The translations under genes were made by a program, and so were the position numbers. A stretch of 64,000 bases of DNA. Origin: Fremontodendron californicum (lineage: Eukaryota > Streptophyta > Magnoliopsida > Malvales > Malvaceae). The stretch is from contig JAULJL010000002.1 in the NCBI GenBank assembly GCA_030761205.1, positions 39,706,814 through 39,770,813 of the forward strand, read 5' to 3'. Below are positions 36,222 through 47,420 of this stretch, one piece after another (the stretch's first letter is position 1; each line of letters opens with the position of its first letter). Below the pieces are notes generated by a model. That model saw only the letters and a program-made list of their open reading frames with translations, ran no database searches and was not told where the DNA came from.

Positions 36222-36534
36222 CAAATTTTACGTAAAACCGAGTTTGTTCGATTCTGTCCGTTTTTCAAAAGTGCTCCAATTTGTGTTTTGAAAGTACCAG
36301 GTTGAAGAGGTCGTCGAGAGGAGTGCAGCAGAATCAACCGGAGCGCCAGATATTCAACAATCTCCACCTTGGCGAGAATCCACAGAGAGAATTCACTGAT
36401 CAGAGCTTCCTCCATTCCTCCTTCAGATGCTTTAAACTCGAGAGACATTGATGTAAACAGCCCAGAGCATGCCCAGTGGAAGGAGGCGATGGATGAAGAG
36501 ATGACATCACTTCATCAGAATCAGACTTGGAATC
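36222..36534. mobile_element. Copia leader plus two shuffled internal scraps
   Basis: 36222-36350 is untranslated leader. 36351-36452 is a reversed copy of the RT-end/LTR junction (same as about 32267-32368). 36453-36534 is a plus-strand scrap of RT reading NSPEHAQWKEAMDEEM and HQNQTW. This shuffled order cannot come from simple integration. Confidence 0.75.
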
Positions 36535-36995
36535 GACCTTGATGTTATAAAAAAGGTGGATCTCAACAAACTTGAGCCTTGAGATCTCAAAGATAAATGC
36601 AAGATCGGCTCCGGTCCTCAAAACGAGTGGTATTTCTTCAGCCATAGTCCATAAGGATAAGAAATATTCGACAGGAACTCGAAAAAATCGAGCAACCACA
36701 TCTAATTTTTAAAAGGCTTCAGGGAAAGACAAGGCTATCCACCTCAGCAACTCCAAGAAAATTGGGATGAAGAAAACCCTAGTTTTCTACACGGGATGTG
36801 CTCCTCATGGCCAAAAAACTGATTGGATCATGCATGAACATTAGACGATGATGATTCTGATGTTCAGAAAGATAGGTGGGTTGTCTGCAGGGTTTTACAA
36901 AAGAAGAATCATAATAGAGGTAATTTTAAAGCAGGTTTCGATCAAAAAGACAATTTCAGACACATGAAAATGTTGCTTCTTCTGCTCAACTGGAG
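36535..36995 (+). pseudogene. NAC transcription factor retrocopy (NST-like), decayed
   Basis: Read across frames: IDLDVIKKVDLNKLEP, stop where W is expected, DLKDKCKIGSGPQNEWYFFS, KKYSTGTRKNRATT, KASGKDKAIH, KIGMKKTLVFYTGCAPHG, QKTDWIMHE and DRWVVCRVLQKKNHNRG. These are NAC subdomains B to E, closest in memory to NST/SND1 secondary-wall NACs. No intron interrupts the blocks, although NAC genes normally have introns within the domain, so a retrocopy is likely. Several stops and frameshifts are present. It abuts Copia RT sequence with no spacer. Confidence 0.75.
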
Positions 36996-37010
36996 GCAGA
37001 GCATACTCAT

Positions 37011-37281
37011 TTGCAAGCACTATATGACTATTCCTTTGGTGGCTCTGTTATGCTTATTTGTGCTCGACCTGTTATGCTCACCACACCCCAAATCCCCTTA
37101 GTCCTCCAGTAAATTGGGCTCGCCAGGCCTATTGTGCTCGCCACACTTGCAAGCACTATATGACTATTCCTTTGATGGCTCTGTTATGCTTATTTGTGCT
37201 CGACCTATTGTACTCGCCACACCCTAGATCCCCTTAGTCCTCCAGTAAATTAGGCTCACCAGGTCTATTGTGTTCGCCACA
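37011..37281. repeat. 136-bp tandem duplication
   Basis: Two copies starting ttgcaagcactatatgacta at 37011 and 37147, with scattered differences (cctgttatgctc against cctattgtactc). The second half of each unit has four short ctcgcc/ctcacc-type motifs. Non-coding. Confidence 0.8.
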
Positions 37282-37299
37282 AGTACCACACCACCCTTC

Positions 37300-37690
37300 A
37301 ACTCTTCAGAAGTCACGTCACCTAGCACCTCGGTACCCACGAGAGTCTACGATTATCACAGCCACAGTCTACGGCTGCCACAGCCGTCAAGGCGAGACCC
37401 CCATGCCGTTTACTCCCAAAGTCCAGTTAGAGTCAGACACGTGAAACCAGACAGATTGCCCCAAACAAGTATAAATGCCCATCTCGGGGACTGTCCCAGG
37501 GGCTTTCTCTCTCCACATTTTCTTTCTCTCTCAACTCCCTCTATCCTCTCTCGACACTGACTTGATCGTCGAAACGTGTCCCAAAAGCCTACGTCCGACG
37601 CCTCCGACCTTACTCTTCCCCTGTAGGATCCAAGGTCCACCGAGAAATGCAACCAAAAAAGACATCAACAAAAAGCAAAGAACACGGCCC
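37300..37690 (+). mobile_element. LTR-like fragment, Gypsy style
   Basis: acaagtataaatgccc (TATA-like), a CT-rich stretch and gacttgatcgtcgaaacgtgtcc resemble the promoter/R region of plant Gypsy LTRs. No matching second LTR, PBS or TSD was found, so this is a style-based call. It lies within intron 1 of the CRK pseudogene. Confidence 0.35.
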
Positions 37691-38312
37691 TCAAATTCAA
37701 TCTTTAAAAAAAAAAATTGTAAGCATATAAATATCAACATTTAAAAATACATAGATTTAATATATACATTGTAAAAATGTATGAACTTTTAAAAAGAGAA
37801 AAGGAAAAAGGACCAACCTTGGACTTGGGGATGACTTTAACAGCAACCTGCTGGCCTTTGAACTCACTTTTCTTGAACTTAGCAGAACAAGTATACCCAA
37901 AATGCCCTCTGCCAACTTCCTCTCCTCCTTCCAACCTACTCCTCAACTCCTTTGAAAACCCAAATCTTTTATCCAACTCAACTCCTTCCTCCTCACCCTC
38001 CTCTGCCTCCGCAATTTTCGCCTCATTTTCCGCTTTCTTGTTAGCCTTCCGCCGCCTCAGCACTGCCCGAATGTGCTTGGCGGGAGAAGGAGGAGGAAAG
38101 GGTCTCCGGAAAAACCGGAGAGGAGTTGAAGGAGTCTTGGGTTTGTTTGGGTGGGCAGGACTTGGGGTGTACATGGGGAGGAAAGGTGTGGTTGGAGGAA
38201 GAGGAGGAGGAGGCGATTTGGGTGGTTGAGTAGGGACAGGATAGTCATTCTGCTGGTTCTCACTAGTGGCTAATGGGTTTGGTTTTGAAGGCTTCGAAGT
38301 GCAGGTTCCCAT

Positions 38313-40334
38313 TGTCGAGGAAGATCAAGAAACTGCTGCTCCTCTTTGCATTTGAGAGAATTTTGAGGTTGAATCAGAGAGAAGAGAAAGAAAAAAAAAT
38401 AAAATAAAAAAATAGAGAAAGTGAGATTTTGCTGTTGTAAGAAGAGGAGGAAGAAAGGAGTGAAAGTGATTAAAAGTAAGTACAAGCTTGCTAGCCATGT
38501 GGCATGCACATGAGCTTTTTAGAGTTGGCTTGGAAGTTGATTGGTAATGATGTAATGGCTGGCAATGCCCCCAAAGTTCATTCTCCTTCCAAAAGAAAAA
38601 AAAATGTATAAAACCTTGGAATCAAATTTTTTTGTGTAAATACAACCAATTAAGTTTGGAGGTCAATGGAAGAGTTCCAATTTAGGTTGTTTATTGTTCT
38701 GATCCCTATAATTTTCATGCATGCATGGAGCTTAATATTGTTTATCTATGAGTCTTACTTCTCTTTTCTTTAGCTTATCCATATAATTATAAATTTATTT
38801 CTACTAGGCATAATATTCATAATTTATTGATGGATATAACATGTTATCTTCACCATAAATGAAAATATTTTTTTAATCATAACAAGTGTCAATTGAAAAG
38901 ATTATATTAAAATAATGATGAAATTAATTGTTTAAAATTTATCTCTTTTACAAGATTTTTTGCCCATTTTATTAACTGGTAGTTGGGAAGTTTAAAGATC
39001 TTTTTACATTAGTCAAATCTTTGGTGTGCAACACAGCTCACAATTAGATTTTACATGAAACAAAGTGAGGTAAAAAGGATTCATCTTTCACTTACTACTT
39101 TGGGGTTCGTAGCATTTGTGCCTTAATTAGATTTTAAGGGTTAGCAACACTTTTAACAACTCCTTGGAATGTACTGTTAACTAAGTTCATGCATTGGGAT
39201 TCGATTTAATAATTTTAGATATGATATAAAATGCGATACATTGTATTTAATAAGTATAAAAATAATATAATAAATACGATATGATACGTTCAATACATAT
39301 ATCATATTTATGTTTAAAATTTTAACACATTTAATATAAATATTATATTTATATTTATATAACTTACACAAATAAAAACATAAAATATAGTACATATATA
39401 ATATACATAAATTATCAAATTTAATTGATCATTAATTTTCCGATTTAAAATTAAAATCTTTGAACTCACTGTCAAAATTATAAAGTTAGTTGCCTAGAAA
39501 GAAAACGTACATTGCAATTTTCTATTCTTTCTTTTCTCACACCTTTTCTTGTAAATTCCTCTCCCACTCTAGGAGATCATGGATGTCTTTCATTTGATGG
39601 AACTTGAAAGTTTTACTCTTTTTTTCTCAATCTAATCAAGGTCAAAAGAAAATTAGTATAGCAAATCTAAATTTTGATTTGTGGGGTTAATTAATTATTT
39701 CATTATAATTTTCACCCTATAAGTAAAACCAAAAAAAAAATGTTATTGTATTTTTCATTTTCCTTCTACATGCTAAGAAAGCTAAATTTTTTAAATGATA
39801 TATATATATATATATATATATGCATAAGAGTATTTTTATATATATAAATGATAAAAGATGTTCTTTTTTTTATCCTTTATACTAAATGCATAAGTAAATT
39901 TATTCATTGATCTAGTGGCTTATTAGACTCGCAGATCTGATCCGACTTAAATCGAGTCTTAAATAAGAATTCAAGTTTGGATCATACACATTTATGAAAG
40001 TATTTTGTTATTAAATGAATTTATTTAATTTCAAAATTAAAATATTATTATGATAATATTTTGAATATTCTACCAATAAATTTAAATTAAGCGAATTTAA
40101 AAGAATTTTATTAGATGAATCGAAACAAGCTTTTATGTCGTTTTCTTTTAAATGTGTCAATAAAACTTAATCCGACTTAATCCAACCCATAAACACATGT
40201 ATCATCAAGTTGCAAGAGCCTTAATTATAGCATAATTTTTCTGTTCAAATTGGTAGAGGTTTTTAATTAGTCTTGGTAGATATAATTAAGTGTCAAGTTT
40301 CTTTCAATTATAGCACCCACCAAGACAATTACAT
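38313..40334. other. Upstream flank of CRK relic and intergenic DNA
   Basis: The first ~200 bases are GA/CT-rich and likely the former CRK leader and promoter. The rest is AT-rich with an (AT)n run near 39800-39822. A tgatccgacttaaatcgag...aatccgacttaatccaaccc pair at 39930-40190 hints at a small decayed element. No gene was found. Confidence 0.45.
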
Positions 40335-40337
40335 TTA

Positions 40338-40729
40338 GGCATCGTTTAGCATTGCTTCTGGCACAGCTTTTGAGGTCAAAAACTGTTTTTCACCGCAAAC
40401 GCAATGCTAAACAGATAAAAAAATTTGACTTCTGCTGTTGAAACCATGGTTTGAAAAGCCAAACCAAAAAGCCAAAAAATATAGCTTTTGGGTCTTAAAA
40501 GCTGGCTTTTGGATAAAAAGACTTTATTATCTTCACATCTCTACACTTTTATTATCTTAAACATATCTTTTTTTGACATTTCAATTTCCTACAACAATTT
40601 TTTCACAGCAATGCTAAACACTTAAAAATTTTTAAACCACACTTTTTCATCACACTTTATAAACACACTTTTTCCAACTCGAGCTTTTTCCAATCTAAGC
40701 TTTTTCCAACAGCAATGCTAAACTAACCC
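40338..40729 (+). mobile_element. Tourist-like (PIF/Harbinger) MITE, copy 1
   Basis: 392 bases with inverted ends ggcatcgtttagcattgct and agcaatgctaaactaaccc. They are flanked by the 3-bp duplication TTA (40335-40337, 40730-40732). A TTA/TAA 3-bp TSD and GGC-type ends are typical of Tourist MITEs. A reversed copy is at 42151-42539. Confidence 0.75.
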
Positions 40730-40732
40730 TTA

Positions 40733-42147
40733 GATTTATTCATGATGTAACTAATAACAACTTATATATAAATAAATCAACCTTAATGCTATTTCCTTTT
40801 TAAAGAGAAATTGGATATGAATGCAAATTAAAGAAAACAACGAAACAATACCTATTGTTAGAACTTTGAATTAATTAATATATATAGTTTTTTAAATGTT
40901 GGAGTATACATATAAAATATAAATCGCCCTAAAGACTTTTTGAATTTATACCATAGTCAAAGAAATTCGTTTCTTTGATATTAATGCATTTGATTCTAAA
41001 TTATGTGGAAAGCCTTAAATAATATATAATTTGAGCAACACGTTTTTAGAAAGAGAAAAAATTGTATCAAACGGTTACTCCACATCAGCATATATTATTT
41101 TTATTCAAATAATGTCACGTAATAAATTTTTTTAAAAAATTAATAATTTATTACAAAAATCATTAATGAAGTATTAAATATTTTCAATTCTTTAGATGTT
41201 AATAATTTTTTTGGCTAAATCCTTAATTAAAATCTAATCTTTGGGATAATTTTTAATTAAGTATTAAATATTTTATTTGATATAAATCAATATCAAACGT
41301 TTTCGAAATTATTTAAATAACAACAATTTAACCAAATTGAAAAAAATGTAGAGCACGCGCGGTTAACTAGCGTGATAAGTTGAATTATTTTGCTCAGATA
41401 TCAATTTTAATGTGAGTTGTGACAACTGACAAGTCAAACGGGTAATTCTTGATTGACGTGGCAATTTTGAAAGAAAAAAAAATTAATCCCAAATTTTGAA
41501 ACAAAATCCCAAATTAACTAATTAATTTATGAAGAAAAAAAAAACTTAAATTCTCATGATTTATATATGAAAAATTAGTTTGCCAACAATTATATATAGT
41601 AATTTTTTAATTTAATATATTAAAAATAAAAATAAAATTATTAATTATTATATTTAATACAAATATTAACTTACTTTAAAATGTATTAACAAATAAATGA
41701 TAAAATGTTTTTTTATGTAATTTTTGTTTACCAATCAACGATCACTATATTATTATAAAATTATTACATAATAGAGTGAAGATTCTTTTATTCAATGATA
41801 TTTTTAATTTTCGTTTTCCTAAATTAATTAGTTAATAGATGAATTTGTTTATAAAATAAAAAAAATCAAAGTTATTCCTTCAAAGGGAAAAAGTTCCTCT
41901 ATCTGAGTCTCACTGTCTTCATTGTGAATAAAAAAAAAAATAAGTGGGATCCCCACTAAATGGCTAAAAAAATGTCATTGTTACTTTGTTAGGAAATAAA
42001 TGAACCCAAAAAAATGACTTCTCTCTTTCTCATCAAGATGTTTTTTTGACAAATAGGGACACCATATTTTGACCATTTAAAGGGAAACTATGAGTGAATC
42101 TATTCACTTAATGATTTGATCAAAGATATATTCTCTCCTTAGAGTAC
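40733..42147. other. AT-rich intergenic DNA
   Basis: DNA between the two reversed MITEs. No gene, RNA or clear repeat was recognised. Confidence 0.45.
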
Positions 42148-42150
42148 TTA

Positions 42151-42539
42151 TGGCTAGTTTAGCATTGCTGTTGGAAAAAATTTGGATTGAAAAAAACTCG
42201 AGTTGAAAAAAATATGTTTATAAAGTGTGGTGAAAAAGTGTGGTTTAAAACTTTTAAGTGTTTAGCATTGCTGTGAAAAAATGTTGTTGGAAATTGAAAT
42301 GTAAAAAGATATATGTTTAAAATAATAAAAGTGTAGAGATGTGAGGATAATAAAGTCATTTTATCCAAAAGTCAGCTTTTAAAGCCCAAAAGCTATATTT
42401 TTTGGCTTTTTGGTTTGGCTTTTCAAACTATGGTTTCAACCGCATAAGCTAATTTTTTTTATTTATTTAGCATTGCGTTTGCGGTGAAAAACAGCTTTTG
42501 ACGTCAAAAACTGTGCCAGAAGCAATGCTAAACGAGGCC
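42151..42539 (-). mobile_element. Tourist-like MITE, copy 2 (reversed)
   Basis: Close reverse complement of 40338-40729, with tagtttagcattgctgttgg at the left and agaagcaatgctaaacgaggcc at the right. Flanking TTA at 42148-42150 and 42540-42542. The internal ccaaaagctatattttttggc and related blocks match the first copy. Confidence 0.75.
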
Positions 42540-42721
42540 TTACTGTGTTTTGGTCCCATTTACATTACATGCAGCAGCTAGCTTTACTTTCTCAGTGTTT
42601 ATTTTGCATTTTTTTCTTCTTCTTCTTTTTTAAGCAATATGAGAGGCAAGATCAAGATCAACTAGTAATGGAGATTCCAAATCATATATTGCCCTATATT
42701 ATCCAGATTTTTTTTTTTAAG

Positions 42722-42872
42722 TATTCGTATCCAATATTTGTGTTTAACATATATTTAGATATAAATATATTGGTATGATCTTTCAAAATATGAAAAATTT
42801 AGAAAAAAAATTGAGCATATCCGTATCGTACACGTAAATATATCCAACATTTACTCGAATCCGGATAACATA
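42722..42872 (+). repeat. Dispersed repeat, decayed copy
   Basis: attcgtatccaatatttgtg, gatctttcaaaatatgaaaa, tccgtatcgtacacg and ccggataacatagac follow the order of the 10063-10236 repeat on the same strand. Confidence 0.55.
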
Positions 42873-43070
42873 GACATTGACTATTATATTTCCTCTCCTC
42901 AGACCAAAGTTACTATTATTTAAGGTAAAACTATCACAGTAAATTTTGGTTTTGTAAATAATATAATTATAACAAATGATTAATAAAACTGTATACATAA
43001 TTGATCAGTTCTTTAGCAATACGAGAACAAAGTAAGTAATTGCAAAAAAGAAGTTATACCGTCATTTACC

Positions 43071-43260
43071 AACCTAATCTGCAGAAATGATTTTAAATAT
43101 ATGCTTTTAAGGCGTACTCACTGTCTACTGCTAAATGAGGAGACTCAGGCCTTCAACCCTTTTGAAAGCAACTAGCATATATTTTTAAGGCTTTTAAGGC
43201 TTACCACCATGGATGGCCGACTAAAAGCATATATTTTAAATCATTTCTGCAGATTAGGTT
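43071..43260. repeat. 39-bp inverted repeat (hairpin) with ~112-base loop
   Basis: The left arm 43071-43109 (aacctaatctgcagaaatga...) and the right arm 43222-43260 (...tcatttctgcagattaggtt) are reverse complements with one mismatch noticed. The loop holds smaller repeats (aaggc). It could be a small foldback element or a hairpin RNA precursor; no TSD was fixed. Confidence 0.7.
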
Positions 43261-44082
43261 AATTATAACCACACCATATCAGCTTAATTATAACTCGATA
43301 GATGATGATAGCCATTAATCCTATATGTCTGTCTACTTTGGGGCGCCCACACATCTATGATGGGCATACGTGTGAGGCATAATATGCATACGTAAATCAT
43401 GCATATTCTCCTTTTTCTTTCTTTCTTTCTTTGGCACTGCTAAATTAATTATGCATCAATTCATAGACGTAGTACATCACTACGGACTGCAATCACCTTC
43501 TTGCATTCATTGCAGTTATCAGTCTCTTTTCAGATTTCATCGATTACCCTTAATTAGTCCTATTCTTTTTGTACAAGTTAGTAGAGTATAAAATAAGCAT
43601 GTTAGGCAGATCTGTAAAAAGATGTTTCATTTGGTTATTCATGCCATCCAGAAAGATGGTATAATTCTAGTTGATTTGTTTGTAACTTTTTTTTTTTTTT
43701 TTATTTGAGATTATCAGGATTGAGATATGATCATCAGCGATTAAGAATTCAGTACTCGACCAACATACCAAACAATAACTTTGAAACCATGAAACAGAAT
43801 TTTAGAGTTTGTGAAGGAATAAGGGATTAATTCATTGTTAGAAAAACAAAGTTAGGGATGATGGGTAACATCCGATAAAGAAAAACTAGATTTGGGGTGG
43901 GGGTGATACAATGAGTTTTCATCGGAATTTCTAATTTTGTTGAGCCAGTGAACAGCTACTGAAAAGCTGAACTTGACAGCTCATTGACCGTGGTCCACTT
44001 GATGCTCAAAGCTACATCAAATCTGAAATAGCAATTGCAGACCAGATGGGTGAAAGCTAGCCACAGAGAACTACTACAGTAT

Positions 44083-44117
<35 letters not shown>

Positions 44118-44639
44118 AACGTACAGAGAAGCTTCCAAGTTCCAAATGGTCCTCAACATTTTGCAACAAAGAAAATAAAGAGATTCTGATAGATACAGCC
44201 ATCAGAAAATAATGAGTACTAAAATGTTTTAACCCCTCAAATGAACAGAGTTCTAAGCATGTTGCCTTGTCCAAATGAAAATTCCAAGAGTATTTGTATG
44301 GTCCCAAGAACCAGAAATACATCCGAATTTTAAACTCAGTTATTTGCCTTTCATGTGAGTCTTCTAATACATCCTGCCAAATCAACAGTGACATACAATG
44401 TGAAATAATAGAGCATGATCCAATAGCTATCTCCAATACATTGCTCTTACTGCTCCATGGAGGCATTAGCATAGAAACAAAGGTTTGAGAAGGGTTAATT
44501 GAGTATTGTGTAACAAAGCAAGCACTCAATTTTGCATCCCAAGTCCACAAGTAGTGGACAGCGGCCGATATCAATGAGATTGCTCATCTCTAAGCACCAG
44601 TTTTCCAATGGGTTCCTAGTGAATATTCAATCAAAGTGA
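43261..44639. other. Intergenic DNA
   Basis: No gene was found. An (AT)n run lies at about 44085-44113. The minus-strand open frame at 44074-44574 reads like a 3' UTR of the fragmentary gene to its right, not like a protein domain. Confidence 0.4.
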
Positions 44640-45838
44640 GGAGTTTGGATCTTCTTCATCTGAGTCAAATTCAACCTGCAAGCAAGTTATAGGCATAAAT
44701 GGTAATTATTCAACATTCATAGACTTTTGTTCTTTTCTTTTTCTTCTTGAACTCGAATTAAAATCATTTTATCAGCTTCAAAATTCTCAAATCATAGCTT
44801 ACAAGTGACAACGCACAAACATTGAAGCAATTAGCAGCATGTTTACACTATCTTAGGGGAAAAGAAGCTCACATTTTCATCTTTGTACCATTTACCATGG
44901 CAGTCTCGTTTCCAACCTGCAGATGTAAACTTAAGTTCTCTCTCTCTCTGTACGTTCACGAAAATCCAGTTGCTTTTATAGTAACTTGTCAGATGTTTCA
45001 TTTGCAGGGAAAGAGTGACTCTGACGATCAGGTGTCACATTTTTAAGATCATTCTGCCTCAGCACCTTGTCATGGTTTTCATTTCTCAATTTGTGCTTTG
45101 GTGTTTTATCACTAAGTATCTCAGAAGCAGCCTTCTGTGCCATTTGAATCAATGGTTTGCTAGCTAAATGACTTTTAACAATCAAGAAATGTATCTGCAA
45201 AATAACTTTTAACAATCAAGAACTAGTTTTTTTTTTGGAGGAAAATCCTTAGAACCAACAAAAGAAAACAGGCTATCTTATAAGCAGACAGGAAACAAGC
45301 AAAATTTTATAACTGTCAATTATATGATCGAATTACACAAGTGAACCTTAAAATTGATGAGTTAGAAGCTTTGGAAAACCTCCTCCACTCAAAATCCCAG
45401 GGAAAAAACAAAGAAGAATGAATTCTACATTCCTAATTCGTGCAAGCAGGCAACTAATTCAAGGTAGGAAGGAAAATGGAAAGATGGAAAATTGCCTTAT
45501 CAAATGGCTAGCCTACAATATAAGGAAAGGAGGTCCCATAGCATAATTATTAGATAAAAAAATTTCATTCTATCTAAATTGCCTAAAATCAGGAAGCTCT
45601 CAATGGAGTAATCTTTAAAAAGAAAGGAAGAAAAAGAAAAAACTATGGGTTATATATCGAGTACATTTTACATTCCGAATTCATGAAAGTAGGCAACAAA
45701 ATGCCTTCTAATCAGTTCATATAATTAAGCTACCCCAATAACTAAAATACAATTCCTTTTCTTTCTTTCCAATTAATGATTATAGACATGGGTTTTCAAT
45801 ATTCTGGGTTTTTAGTAGATATGCTTACAGAAAGCATG
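44640..45838 (-). pseudogene. Fragmentary small gene, product unknown
   Basis: Minus-strand exon-like pieces with plausible acceptors: around 45195-44998 (IHFLIVKSHLASKPLI, QKAASEILSDKTPKHKLRN, ending SHSFPANETSDKLL), 44918-44876 (VGNETAMVNG) and about 44680-44625 (VEFDSDEEDPNSSL then stop). A short leader with ATGCTTTCT and a donor near 45830 may be a first exon. The order suggests the 3' end of a gene whose other exons are lost or very short. I do not recognise the family, and it may be active or dead. Confidence 0.3.
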
Positions 45839-45839
45839 A

Positions 45840-47228
45840 GAGGTGTATCGAAGAAGGGATTGTGAAGGCAGACAAGACAAGCGTATTTTGGTCAAATTGA
45901 ACAGTCACTCTGTACTATATTGAACCGGTGTATTTAATTTCTTTACTTTAATTTATCAAATATCGATTCTCATACATTAATTTATATTTGATTCAGGTCC
46001 AATAATTAACTCCCGTTAATTTTTGCCCTTATTTTGCTGATGTAGTATTTGACTTTCTCATGTGGATATTAACTTTTTTTACTTGGCATTTCATAAAGTT
46101 TCCATTGGTTTGCATTGGAAGACGTGAAATTTTTTTCTTTTTCTTTTATTTCTTCTCTCTCCTCTCTTTGTTTCTTCCCACCTCCCTTCATTTTGGTTAT
46201 ATCCGACGAATCAGTAAGCTTCTCCATTCCCTCTACCTTACTGTTTATTTGGTAAAATTGGTTATTTGTGTACCATTGGCGAAGAGTAGGGGTAATAGTT
46301 TGTTTGTTCTTGTGCCTCATATATAGTGATAAAGCTTTGGTCCGGTAGAGCACTGGCGGTGCTCCTTGGTCTTGGTGGACTTATTGGAGTGTTGGAATCA
46401 CAAATACAATTGGTCCAGCCATGGAACAGCTTGAAACAGGCGGGATTGCCCTGAAACGGTCGGATCTAGCTTGTCTTTTAGGCTGATTCCGTCATGTTTT
46501 AAAGCCGTTCCCGACCTATAGACGTCGGTCCCTACCTTATACGGCCTGATCTGATCACTGATTTGCCGGATTCAAGCAAAATGAATAGAGGTCCGAAGGA
46601 GAAAGGGGGTCGGAAGGAGAAGATGGAGAAAAAAAAAAGCAAAAAAAATTTATTTCTCAAAAACTAATTTTTTTTTTTAGAAATTTGAATTTTAAATGTT
46701 CAAATAATAAATTTTAAAATGTTAAGAAAAGGAAAATGAAATTTTTTTATATAAGTTTCCAAAAAAATATTTTTTAAAATTTTCTATTCTCTAAAATAAA
46801 AATTATTTTGTAAAATTGATACTTTTAATTTTTAAGAAAAAGAATTCATAGTGAAAAATTTGAGACGAAAAAATGATAAAAAAACTACATGGCCAAAAAA
46901 CGCCACATGGTTATAAAAGAAATTCATGTCATCATATTTTAGTTCAAAATATTTTTAAAAATAACACATCAGCTCTGTCAACGCTATAGCAGAATGATCA
47001 ACAGCCATGTCATCAATATCAAGGTCTAAAGTCAACATTATATTAACATATTTAATGATGAAAATTTAATATTATTTAAAATTAAACTGAAATTTTAAAT
47101 TTTAAAAAATAAAAATAACAAAATTTTTCGAATTATAATATAAAGATTAAATCCGCATTTTAATTATAGTACCGATAGTAATAATACAATTTAACCGCGT
47201 ATTTTTTCGGAAGAGAGCTTCTTCTAAG
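45840..47228. other. Intergenic DNA
   Basis: No gene is supported. CT-rich and A-rich low-complexity DNA accounts for the open frames near 46060-46353. Confidence 0.4.
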
Positions 47229-47420
47229 ATGAGCCATCAACTAACAACTTCATCTATTCTTCTCTTCCCCAACTTCCGAACACATTCATCTTTTTCTTCC
47301 CTTCCAATTTCCAACTTCCAAGCCTTTCTCCTTTGTTTTAATACTGCTCTTCAATCTTCATCTGGGTATCAGCCACGAGCGAACCACTCCCAAGGCCTTA
47401 CTAAAGTCCATTGGGCCTAA
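47229..47420 (+). CDS. Short open frame with transit-peptide-like composition, uncertain
   Basis: 63 codons beginning MSHQLTTSSILLFPNF, rich in S, F, L and N and poor in acidic residues, like the N-terminus of a plastid-targeted protein. It ends TKVHWA with a TAA. No mature domain follows. It may be a truncated first exon, a small gene or chance. Confidence 0.25.
   Translation: MSHQLTTSSILLFPNFRTHSSFSSLPISNFQAFLLCFNTALQSSSGYQPRANHSQGLTKVHWA

Larger units (their letters stand above)
28481..38312 (-). pseudogene. CDPK-related kinase (CRK) pseudogene, interrupted by retroelements
   Basis: Minus-strand exons: 38312-37818 (MGTCTSKPSKP, proline-rich head, VGRGHFGYTC, catalytic-lysine block VAVKVIPKSK); 30957-30850 (GGKYSEDDAKAVMIQI, HRDLKPE); 30534-30458 (SKEENSLLKA, DFGLSDFVRP); 30377-30081 (GSAYYVAPEVL, ADVWSIGVIAYILLCG, subdomains VIII-XI); 29999-29887; 29386-29284; 29173-29111; 29000-28833 and 28621-28481 (degenerate EF-hand region, end ALAKAQ). 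The G2/C4 start predicts myristoylation and palmitoylation, as in CRKs. Lesions: a 2-base loss just before DFG, a second 2-base loss in the exon at 29386-29284 (after DELFYLR), and no exon for the alpha-C/hinge segment between VIPKSK and GGKYSEDD. The 6.9-kb gap where it should lie is full of retroelement DNA. Splice sites are otherwise well kept, so decay looks recent. Confidence 0.85.

Noticed and set aside
37011..37281. CRISPR-like array
   Set aside because: Only two adjacent 136-bp units without spacers, in a plant genome; a tandem duplication explains it.
44074..44574. A 166-codon minus-strand protein
   Set aside because: It includes an AT microsatellite end (IYIYIYI) and has no domain; it reads like a 3' UTR.
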